A DNA stretch of 5,097 nt from Candidatus Cloacimonadota bacterium (GTDB taxonomy: Bacteria; Cloacimonadota; Cloacimonadia; Cloacimonadales; JAIOQZ01): positions 1 to 5,097 of the forward strand of contig JAIOTM010000323.1 of assembly GCA_021106755.1 (NCBI GenBank). The letters run 5' to 3'. The notes below the pieces were generated by a model. The model had not been told where the DNA came from, did not search any database, and saw nothing but the letters and a program-made list of their open reading frames with translations. Positions 1-5,097 of the stretch are shown here, piece by piece; the first letter of the stretch is position 1; every line of letters starts with the position of its first letter. The position numbers were made by a program, and so were the translations under genes.

Positions 1-411
1 CCATATAAGGAATCACAAAAGAGGGGCGGAAAGGTAAATACCTCATCCCCATTACCGTCATTTGCTTTTACTTTAATGCGCCGCAAAAATTCCCGACATT
101 TTCACGGATTCCGGAAGGATGTCATGTAATATATACCCTTGCTGGATCGTAACCGGGAACAGTTCCGGATATTGTGCGATCATACCATCCAAATACTGGC
201 GAAAAGCTTTAGCATCGATCAATATGCGGGCATACTCTTCCTCGTCGATGAATATGCAAATTTGTTTTGATTTATTTGCTAAAGGATCAAAATCTTTTTC
301 CAAACTGCATCTTCTTTCGTGATTGGTTAACGGCGTGATAAACCCACGTTGTACTACCAAAACATGTTTGAAATCTTCATTTTCATGTTTATAGGTGTCC
401 TGAAGACTCAT
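1..411 (-). pseudogene. Frameshifted transposase-like gene, N-terminal part, runs off the left edge
   Basis: The intact first frame starts at ATG 409-411 and gives 112 residues before TAA at 73-75. Its second half, from FIDEEEYARIL (about residues 54-63) through AKAFRQYLDGMIAQYPELFP to GYILHDILPESVKMSG, resembles from memory the N-terminus of a transposase family found in methanogens and cyanobacteria; no database was searched. The expected continuation is present but out of frame. Skipping one base in the A-run 85-89 gives LRRIKVKANDGNGDEVFTFPP, and skipping one base in the G-run 23-26 then gives SFVIPYM at the window edge, like the FVMPYM motif I recall for the family. Catalytic residues would lie outside the window. 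No Shine-Dalgarno precedes the start, but a TATA-like box lies about 28 nt upstream, so a leaderless transcript is plausible. The insertion sequence seems decayed, unless the indels are sequencing errors. Confidence 0.6.
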
Positions 412-425
412 GAAGGAGTAGTATG

Positions 426-477
426 GACTTCTTAATTTATAACATGATTGGCAAAATGACTATTAATACAAGAAGTC
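426..477. repeat. Inverted repeat GACTTCTT / AAGAAGTC around the transposase promoter
   Basis: GACTTCTT at 426-433 is exactly complementary in inverted order to AAGAAGTC at 470-477, with a 36-nt spacer containing the TATA-like box. A third, shorter copy in the first orientation, ACTTCT, lies at 513-518. The centres are about 44 and 42 bp apart. It may be an operator, part of an insertion-sequence end, or chance in A+T-rich DNA. No target-site duplication can be tested because the other end of the element is outside the window. Confidence 0.4.
435..442 (-). promoter_or_regulatory. TATA-like box upstream of the transposase remnant
   Basis: On the minus strand this reads TTATAAAT, close to the archaeal TATA consensus. 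Its centre is about 28 nt from the ATG at 411, so transcription would start almost at the start codon. That fits the absence of a ribosome binding site there; the minus strand shows CTCCTTC, the complement of a Shine-Dalgarno. The box lies inside the inverted repeat 426-477. Confidence 0.45.
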
Positions 478-689
478 TTTTCGAGAACCACAGAATCCAT
501 CAGAATCAGGAAACTTCTAGCAACAAAACGCTGTGTTGATCAGTACCGTGACCGATTGTAGTCCCTTGAACGAGCAGTTCTTACGAGAAACTGGCATGGA
601 CGCGAGTAGCCGCCGGATGAGGATGGCGAGGCTGAGCGACTAAACACGTGCATCTATTGCCATTTTTGCGTGCATCGAGAAGGGGCACG

Positions 690-710
690 AAAAAGTAAAT
701 CCCAGTGGGA
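690..710 (-). terminator. Possible terminator of the membrane protein/winged-helix operon
   Basis: Just past the stop codon at 716-718 the minus strand reads TCCC-ACT-GGGA (710-700), a short 4-bp stem, followed by TTTAC and then a run of five T (694-690). The stem is weak, but archaeal termination depends mainly on the U-run, so this is a reasonable 3' end for the operon. Confidence 0.4.
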
Positions 711-715
711 AATGG

Positions 716-1000
716 TTACAATTCAAACTCCTCAATAAAACCTAAGATCAATTTGTATTTTTCCAGATATCTAAATCCCTTATCTGTCAATGTCAAGAAC
801 TTCTTTCCCTTTTCGTCAGTAATCTCTTTGACAAAACCCTTTTCCAATAATTCACTCAGATATTCTGAAAAACTTTGTGATGATAAATTCGAATATCTCA
901 GCAGAGGCGTAGGCTTTATAGAATTATGGTGCTGTCTGATAATCCTTAAAATATCGTATACCACCTCCAGGCGATCCCTCCTACGCCTTATTTTGTCCAT
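716..1000 (-). CDS. Small winged-helix DNA-binding protein (HTH_45/COG3432 type)
   Basis: A protein of 94 residues that is essentially a single winged-helix domain. The N-terminus is very basic (DKIRRRRDR). A first helix at about 8-22 contains LEVVYDILRII, a second lies at about 30-37, and a recognition helix at 40-53 (SSQSFSEYLSELLEKG) follows. A two-strand wing at 56-72 ends in FLTLTDKG, and a long C-terminal helix at 73-92 may serve dimerisation. Length and layout match the archaeal HTH_45 (PF14947)/COG3432 predicted regulators. No ligand or kinase domain is present. The start ATG at 998-1000 has AGGTGA four bases upstream. The first 13 bases overlap the 3' end of the membrane protein gene, so the two are probably translationally coupled. 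Regulation of its own operon and of the divergent ABC operon is inferred from position only. Confidence 0.85.
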   Translation of the reverse strand: MDKIRRRRDRLEVVYDILRIIRQHHNSIKPTPLLRYSNLSSQSFSEYLSELLEKGFVKEITDEKGKKFLTLTDKGFRYLEKYKLILGFIEEFEL

Positions 1001-1707
1001 TTGGTCACCTTATGATAGATTACCCAAATCACTACAATCGATACAATCTGAAATGCAATTTGTATTTCAATTGGGAGGGATCTCTTCGGACCTAATATGA
1101 ATAGATTAACTATCCAGAACAAGAAGAACAATATATACAAAATAAAAAGCTGGGAGGTTTTTCTTGATTTGCTATAGCTGCGGGTAGCCATTATTATTGC
1201 AAAACTGAGCAATACTGCTTGTGATATTATTAGAAGAGAATGCGACATCGAAATAAATGCAATGCAGGATATTAGAACGGCAATGACATTAAATAGTAAT
1301 AACGGGTGTTTAATTTGCAGTTCCTTCCGGATTGTGCTATAAGTCAATGAAAGAATAGCCATCGTGCTGAAGTATCCGACAAAAGCCATAGGAAAAATCT
1401 TGAAGATGTTGTACGGTAAATAAATATCAAATGTTACTTTTATTAGAATACATAAAATGGATAGAAATCTAAAAAAATAAGCCAATCCGAAGAATAGGAA
1501 CGTAATCCTAAAATATTTGATCCCTTTATGTGTTGTCAGATCATAAATTTCTCTGGTTTTAAAAAATATAATAAAGCAAAGCGATACAACTATTATCGTA
1601 TAGCCAAGTTCCACAGCCAGTCTTGTCGGATCGATTAGATGGTGCGCAAGCATGTAGCTTATGTTTTTCCTGAGCACTAATAAGAAAAGTGGACTTGAAG
1701 TGTACAT
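988..1707 (-). CDS. Seven-helix integral membrane protein of unknown function
   Basis: A protein of 239 residues with about seven hydrophobic segments, near residues 32-49, 66-90, 102-122, 136-153, 157-174, 186-205 and 212-231. There is almost no soluble domain. Short basic loops (KTREIYDLTTHKGIKYFR, RSYSKSRK, HKVTKWTK) suggest which side is cytoplasmic. I recall similar unnamed archaeal 7TM proteins but know no function, and no catalytic motif is visible. The chosen ATG (1705-1707) has GAAGGT three bases upstream; an internal ATG at 1651-1653 lacks a ribosome site. The gene overlaps the winged-helix gene by 13 bases, suggesting a sensor or membrane anchor acting with that regulator (inference). 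It is visibly A+T-richer than the ABC operon; line 1441-1500 is about 27% G+C by hand count. Histidine kinase or transporter roles are not supported. Confidence 0.8.
   Translation of the reverse strand: MYTSSPLFLLVLRKNISYMLAHHLIDPTRLAVELGYTIIVVSLCFIIFFKTREIYDLTTHKGIKYFRITFLFFGLAYFFRFLSILCILIKVTFDIYLPYNIFKIFPMAFVGYFSTMAILSLTYSTIRKELQIKHPLLLFNVIAVLISCIAFISMSHSLLIISQAVLLSFAIIMATRSYSKSRKTSQLFILYILFFLFWIVNLFILGPKRSLPIEIQIAFQIVSIVVIWVIYHKVTKWTK
1005..1010 (-). promoter_or_regulatory. Ribosome binding site of the winged-helix gene, inside the upstream gene
   Basis: On the minus strand AGGTGA ends four bases before the ATG at 1000. It lies within the last codons of the membrane protein gene. This fixes the winged-helix start and supports translational coupling. 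Confidence 0.6.
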
Positions 1708-1721
1708 TTTACCTTCTTCTT

Positions 1722-1756
1722 CCTTATATACGACCGCGGGTCACTTAGATATATTA
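1722..1756. promoter_or_regulatory. Divergent promoter region with two TATA-like boxes
   Basis: Two A+T-rich boxes lie in the 71-bp gap: TTATATAC at 1724-1731 (GTATATAA on the minus strand) and AGATATATT at 1747-1755, centred about 25 bp apart. Both are nearly symmetric, so strand assignment is uncertain. If the left box serves the ABC operon, its start would fall near 1752 and leave a short leader containing GAGGT. If the right box serves the membrane protein gene, its start would fall near 1727, with GAAGGT in the leader. The promoters would then overlap face to face. Confidence 0.45.
1732..1742. promoter_or_regulatory. GACC-GCG-GGTC inverted repeat, candidate operator
   Basis: GACC (1732-1735) and GGTC (1739-1742) are inverted copies around a 3-bp centre, a G+C-rich island between the two TATA-like boxes. 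A protein bound here could control both divergent units. It is short, and no second copy was seen elsewhere in the window. Confidence 0.35.
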
Positions 1757-1766
1757 TTGAGTAGAA

Positions 1767-1771
1767 GAGGT
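1767..1771 (+). promoter_or_regulatory. Ribosome binding site deciding a TTG start
   Basis: GAGGT lies seven bases before TTG 1779-1781. No in-frame ATG lies near the expected N-terminus, and translation from this TTG gives the usual short leader before the first conserved strand of the ATPase. The site therefore supports a TTG start. Confidence 0.6.
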
Positions 1772-1778
1772 AGCCAAA

Positions 1779-2474
1779 TTGAAACAAAACGACACACTAC
1801 TATGTTTGGAGAATGTCTGGAAGATCTACCAGATGGGCGAAATAGAGTTTGCCGCACTGAAAGGAGTTGATCTGGAGATAGATAAAGGTGAATTTGTAGC
1901 AATTCTCGGACCAAGCGGAAGTGGCAAAAGCACTATGATGAATCTGATCGGATGTCTGGATCTACCAAGCAGAGGTACAATTCGCCTGGATGCCCGGGAT
2001 ATCTCCAAACTCTGTGAATCAGATCTGGCACAGATCAGAGGGAAAAAGATTGGATTCATCTTCCAGCAGTTTAACCTCATTCCAACATTGAGCGTTCTTG
2101 AGAACGTGATGTTGCCTCTGGAGTTTCAGGAAGTGGACAACGACGTGGCAAGGCAGAGGGCTCTCGGATTACTGGAGCTGGTGGGGCTGAAAGATCGGGT
2201 CTACTATAATCCTTCGCAGTTATCAGGAGGGCAGCGACAACGGGTAGCTATCGCAAGGTCGTTAGCAGTTGATCCGGATATAATCCTGGCTGACGAACCA
2301 ACAGGAAACCTTGATAGCAAAACAGGGGCGTACATATTGGATTTTCTGAATGGACTGCACACGAACGAGGGAAAAACAATCATCGTCGTCACACATGACC
2401 TCAATATTGTTAAATATGCCGAGAAAGTGGTCTATATCAAAGATGGTGAGATTGAGAAAGTGGAATATACGTGA
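1779..2474 (+). CDS. ABC transporter ATP-binding protein, MacB/LolD type
   Basis: A protein of 231 residues, the normal length for a stand-alone ATPase of the MacB/LolD/FtsE group. All motifs are intact: Walker A GPSGSGKST at 44-52, Q-loop in FIFQQFNL at 93-100, signature LSGGQ at 148-152, Walker B ILADEP with D172 and E173, D-loop NLD at 177-179 and switch histidine H206. The opening NVWKIYQMGEIEFAALKGVDL and the IGCLD after Walker A are typical of this group. It would act as a dimer on the cytoplasmic face and drive movements of the permease encoded downstream. The start is TTG with GAGGT seven bases upstream. The stop TGA at 2472-2474 abuts the next gene. MacB-type systems export peptides, lipids or other envelope molecules; the substrate here cannot be read from sequence. 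Confidence 0.95.
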   Translation: MKQNDTLLCLENVWKIYQMGEIEFAALKGVDLEIDKGEFVAILGPSGSGKSTMMNLIGCLDLPSRGTIRLDARDISKLCESDLAQIRGKKIGFIFQQFNLIPTLSVLENVMLPLEFQEVDNDVARQRALGLLELVGLKDRVYYNPSQLSGGQRQRVAIARSLAVDPDIILADEPTGNLDSKTGAYILDFLNGLHTNEGKTIIVVTHDLNIVKYAEKVVYIKDGEIEKVEYT

Positions 2475-2479
2475 AGGAG
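2474..2479 (+). promoter_or_regulatory. Ribosome binding site selecting the ATG at 2489
   Basis: AAGGAG begins on the last base of the ATPase stop codon and lies nine bases before ATG 2489-2491. It is too close to the ATG at 2480 and downstream of the GTG at 2471. It therefore favours the 2489 start, which also gives a textbook signal peptide. Confidence 0.6.
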
Positions 2480-2488
2480 ATGAGACCG

Positions 2489-3868
2489 ATGAAACAGATA
2501 AAACAAATTTTGTTAGCAGTGTCGTTGCTGCTCGTAATAATAAGTAGTGCTGCAGCAGAGGACGTAGCAATTGTTGCAGACCTGATAAGCCAGACCCCGG
2601 ATCCCGCAAGGTCCAGCGAACTTGTTGATATCAGGTTTAATGTACAGAATCTTGGATTCGACGATGCAGAAAACGTAATTATTGAATTGGATCCAGAGTA
2701 TCCTTTTATCCAGGTTCCGGGAGAGTCGCTAAACAAAACGATCACCCATCTTAGATCACGCCAGACGGACGAGGATGCGGCTATCATCAAATTCAAATTG
2801 CTCGTTGACAACGATGCACCCGACGATATTTATGAGATTGGCATAAGGATACGGGACGGTACCGGGACATCTACCACGAAAACCATCGACATCGAAGTCA
2901 GGGGAAAGGAATACGCCCAGATAATAACGATCAGTAAAGCAAATATCGATCTTGCCAGAGAGGAATCCCTTGAATTCGTTATCACAAACACCGGAAACTC
3001 TCCCTTAAAGAATATGGTCTTTTCATGGAACGATCCGGATGGCGTCGTTCTTCCGGTGTATTCTGATAATACCAAGTACATCAAGCATCTTGATGTGGGC
3101 GAATCTGTAGAGGTTAGTTATACCGTTATAGCCGATATAAATGCCGATCCGGGTCTGTATCAGATGGACCTGAATTTACGGTTCGAAGACTACGAATCCG
3201 CGACTGGCGAAATAGATACAACAGCTGGCATTTTCGTTGGCGGAGAGACTGACTTTGATGTGGCGTTCTCCGGAAGTTCCGGGGGTGAAACTTCATTTTC
3301 CATTGCAAACATCGGAAGTGTTTCTGCTAACTCAGTAACGGTGAGCATTTCGGATCAGGGAGGATGGCGCGTGAGTGGAATCGACTCTGTTATCCTGGGT
3401 AATCTTAACAAGGGCGATTATACCATCGCGAGTTTTAACCTGCAAAGCGAGGCAGGGGGGTTTTTGCAAGGACTTCCTGAAGAAGATCGCCAGAGAAACA
3501 AGAAATTAAACCAAACCCGTCCGTTTTCGTCTGCGAACCAGCCATCCGTATTGGATATTGAAATTTCCTACACGGACGCACGAGGTGAACGGCGTACAAC
3601 AACTAAAGAAGTGGATATTGATCCTTCTGCGATGGGTTCAACATCGGGCGGATTGGTATATGGCGACAAACGCAAAGTGCCTGGTGCATCCGCACAAAAA
3701 ACATCGACGACTGCAATGTGGGCTGGTGTGGGAATTGTTGCGCTCATCGTTCTTGTTTCTGTGCACAAAAAGTACAGGAAAGAGAGACTCAATGACCCGG
3801 ATTACACATATAAGAAGATGGTAGGAGACTTCTTTGGAAAATCGAAAAGAAAGCAGTTGGAAAAATAG
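2489..3868 (+). CDS. Exported COG1361 (S-layer-like) single-pass membrane protein of an ABC export operon
   Basis: From ATG 2489 the protein has 459 residues; GTG 2471 would add six but lacks a placed ribosome site. A signal peptide is clear: KQIKQ, hydrophobic core at about 7-18, small residues SSAAA before E24. The large outer part is beta-rich with repeated CARDB/S-layer-like units, such as VDIRFNVQNLGFDDAENVII near 46-65, LEFVITNTGNSPLKN near 161-175 and TSFSIANIGSVSANSVTVSI near 268-287. This is the COG1361 pattern. Two N-glycosylation sequons occur (NKT 82-84, NQT 341-343). A low-complexity Gly/Ser stretch near 382-403 leads to one transmembrane helix (about 409-425), followed by a basic tail of about 33 residues predicted in the cytoplasm. 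Lying between ATPase and permease genes, it probably acts as the extracellular partner, in the place of bacterial MacA; that analogy is positional, not homology. Confidence 0.85.
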   Translation: MKQIKQILLAVSLLLVIISSAAAEDVAIVADLISQTPDPARSSELVDIRFNVQNLGFDDAENVIIELDPEYPFIQVPGESLNKTITHLRSRQTDEDAAIIKFKLLVDNDAPDDIYEIGIRIRDGTGTSTTKTIDIEVRGKEYAQIITISKANIDLAREESLEFVITNTGNSPLKNMVFSWNDPDGVVLPVYSDNTKYIKHLDVGESVEVSYTVIADINADPGLYQMDLNLRFEDYESATGEIDTTAGIFVGGETDFDVAFSGSSGGETSFSIANIGSVSANSVTVSISDQGGWRVSGIDSVILGNLNKGDYTIASFNLQSEAGGFLQGLPEEDRQRNKKLNQTRPFSSANQPSVLDIEISYTDARGERRTTTKEVDIDPSAMGSTSGGLVYGDKRKVPGASAQKTSTTAMWAGVGIVALIVLVSVHKKYRKERLNDPDYTYKKMVGDFFGKSKRKQLEK

Positions 3869-3878
3869 GGCATATGCC
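3869..3878. repeat. Perfect 10-bp palindrome GGCATATGCC after the COG1361 gene
   Basis: The palindrome starts at the base after the TAG stop. It lies in the only real gap of the operon (3869-3905), upstream of the permease. There is no following T-run, so it is not a normal terminator. It may be a small hairpin, a protein site, or chance. Confidence 0.3.
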
Positions 3879-3905
3879 GCTTTGAGCAACGGGGATGTGA
3901 ATTGA

Positions 3906-5097
3906 ATGAAACTTGCCAAAATATTTAAACATGCGCTGAACATGGTCATGCACAGCAAGCTGAGGAGCTGGCTAACAATAATAGGTATTGTTATCGGCGT
4001 AGCTTCAGTGGTTTCCATTATGTCCATCGGTGCAGGGTTAGAACAAGATATTACATCCCATTTAAGCGGGATGGGTGCAGATCTATTGACAATCACCCCT
4101 GGATTTTCAAAGGCTTCGAGATTCAGTCACAAAATGCCACCTGGCGGCGGTTCTGCAAATGTTGCCACTGCTACTGAGGATGAAGTGGTACTGGACAGGA
4201 CCGATGTACAGGTGTTAAGAAGTATTCCAGAAATTTTATTAATCAATACAGAAATTAGAGGAAGTGCTGAAGTATACTATCTTGGAAAACGGGGGTCTGT
4301 AACACTTACTGGCGTGGACCAGAAAGTCTGGGCTCAAATAACTACTATAGAGATGCGAGACGGAAGGATTCTTGGTCCGGCTGACCAAAACGTGATTGTT
4401 ATTGGGGGCAGATTGGCGGACGATTACTTTGAGAAACCTCTTGGGATCAACAAGATGGTCACTATCGAAGGCGGTTCCTTCAGGGTTGTCGGAATACTCG
4501 ATGACCGATCAACAAATATTTATATGCCAATCCAAATGGCATATCAGGTCCTTGATGATAAAGAAACTGATATATACGATTCAATTATTGTCAAAATCAA
4601 GGACGAGAGCGAAGTTGATTATGTCACTGAAAAGGTGGAGCAAAAGGTGATGATGGCGAGACACGTCACAGAAAAGGATAAGGACTTTACAATATCGTCC
4701 TCCAAGCAGATGGAAGAGATGAAATCTGAAATGGTCAGTTCATTGACAACGTTCTTAACAGCCATAGCAGCAGTTGCGCTTCTTGTCGGAGCGGTAGGCA
4801 TCGCCAATACAATGTTTACTTCAGTTCTTGAGAAAACAAAAGAGATTGGTATTATGAAAGCACTTGGTGCAAGAAACAAGGACATCCTTGCAATCTTTTT
4901 GTTAAACGCCTTTTTAATAGGGCTTATCGGCGGCATTATTGGTGTTATTCTGGGTTACTTGCTATCCAGTATCCTACCCGCGCTCATGGGCGGCGGAGGT
5001 ATTATAGGTCGCGTTGCTTCAACCGGCTCAGTGGTTACAACCGAGAGTGTCTTGCTTTCGCTCTCTGTTGCGGTTGGCATTGGCACGCTTTCAGGAG
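3906..5097 (+). CDS. ABC transporter permease, MacB/FtsX type, 3' end cut by the window
   Basis: The frame from ATG 3906 is open to the window end, giving 397 codons; typical stand-alone archaeal MacB-like permeases are slightly longer, so only a short tail, probably the PARKAAKLDPVEAL-type end, is missing. TM1 lies at about 22-42, with RSWLTIIGIVIGVASVVSIM typical of the MacB_PCD family. A large extracellular domain at 43-278 includes a Gly/Pro-rich loop near 76-88 and VIVIGGRLADDYF. TM2 at 279-303 is followed by the cytoplasmic coupling segment EKTKEIGIMKALGARNKDIL (309-328), the FtsX signature that contacts the ATPase. TM3 is at about 328-357, then a Gly-rich outer loop and TM4 from about 379. 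The upstream GTG at 3897 hits a stop, so ATG 3906 is the start; its ribosome site (GGGG, 3891-3894) is weak and distant. It forms the transporter with the two preceding gene products. Confidence 0.93.
   Translation, partial: MKLAKIFKHALNMVMHSKLRSWLTIIGIVIGVASVVSIMSIGAGLEQDITSHLSGMGADLLTITPGFSKASRFSHKMPPGGGSANVATATEDEVVLDRTDVQVLRSIPEILLINTEIRGSAEVYYLGKRGSVTLTGVDQKVWAQITTIEMRDGRILGPADQNVIVIGGRLADDYFEKPLGINKMVTIEGGSFRVVGILDDRSTNIYMPIQMAYQVLDDKETDIYDSIIVKIKDESEVDYVTEKVEQKVMMARHVTEKDKDFTISSSKQMEEMKSEMVSSLTTFLTAIAAVALLVGAVGIANTMFTSVLEKTKEIGIMKALGARNKDILAIFLLNAFLIGLIGGIIGVILGYLLSSILPALMGGGGIIGRVASTGSVVTTESVLLSLSVAVGIGTLSG

Larger units (their letters stand above)
412..715. other. 304-bp stretch without a convincing gene; interrupted open frame and G+C-rich hairpin
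   Basis: The first 110 bases are A+T-rich and carry the promoter and repeats of the transposase remnant, plus CAGAATC twice (491-497, 501-507). From 521 one plus-strand frame stays open to 743-745 apart from a single TAA at 641-643. It contains LRETGMDASSRRMRMARLSD before the stop and an IFACIEKGHEKVNPSG stretch after it. I cannot assign this to a family; it could be a decayed gene end or noncoding DNA. Positions 601-638 are G+C-rich and can fold: AGCCGCC (608-614) pairs with GGC-GA-GGCT (625-633), a 7-bp stem with a GA bulge and 10-nt loop. CGTGCATC occurs twice (647-654, 669-676), 22 bp apart. No tRNA, rRNA or CRISPR pattern is visible. Confidence 0.35.

Noticed and set aside
119..322. 67-residue plus-strand frame opposite the transposase remnant, preceded by GAAGG-like bases
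   Set aside because: It lacks any recognisable motif, and the opposite strand carries a family-like protein continuing to the window edge.
491..507. CAGAATC repeated twice at a 10-bp period, considered as a CRISPR or iteron start
   Set aside because: Only two short copies, with no unique spacers or further units.
616..635. C/D-box small RNA: GATGA (616-620) followed by CTGA (632-635)
   Set aside because: The C box matches only five of seven positions, and no C' or second D box follows. The spacing alone is not enough.
705..1100. 131-residue plus-strand frame antisense to the winged-helix gene
   Set aside because: It has no family resemblance and lies opposite the clear HTH protein and the end of the membrane gene. 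It is a shadow frame.
3869..3905. Terminator between the COG1361 gene and the permease
   Set aside because: The GGCATATGCC palindrome has no T-run after it, and the permease belongs functionally to the same operon.
3638..4096. 152-residue minus-strand frame across the COG1361/permease junction
   Set aside because: It covers the coding strand of two well-supported genes, has no ribosome site and reads as low-quality antisense translation.

Overview
The window looks archaeal, most likely from a euryarchaeon of the Methanosarcinales/ANME kind. This rests on family recognition: an archaeal winged-helix regulator of the HTH_45/COG3432 type, a COG1361 S-layer-like exported protein inside a MacB-like ABC transporter operon, TATA-like boxes at sensible distances upstream of starts, and GGTGA/GGAG ribosome binding sites. 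The species cannot be named from the sequence.

Layout from left to right. (1) Positions 1-411, minus strand: the N-terminal part of a decayed transposase-like gene. The first frame ends at 73, but the same protein can be followed to the window edge through two single-base frame changes, both at homopolymer runs. (2) Positions 412-715: no convincing gene. It holds a TATA-like box for the transposase remnant, alternating ACTTCT/AGAAGT repeats, a G+C-rich island with a possible hairpin, an interrupted open frame, and a T-run terminator candidate. (3) Positions 716-1707, minus strand: an A+T-rich two-gene unit made of a seven-helix membrane protein and an overlapping small winged-helix DNA-binding protein. 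(4) Positions 1708-1778: a compact divergent promoter region with two TATA-like boxes around a GACC-GCG-GGTC inverted repeat. (5) Positions 1779-5097, plus strand: an export-type ABC operon, with ATPase, then an exported single-pass COG1361 protein, then a MacB/FtsX-type permease cut by the right edge.

How the parts may work together (inference): the ATPase and permease form a type VII (MacB-like) mechanotransmission ABC complex. The COG1361 protein between them, with signal peptide, beta-rich outer domains, one C-terminal helix and a basic cytoplasmic tail, would be the extracellular partner, in the position where bacteria carry MacA. The divergent membrane-protein/winged-helix pair is well placed to sense an envelope signal and control the transporter through the shared intergenic region. 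Nothing in the sequence shows the substrate.
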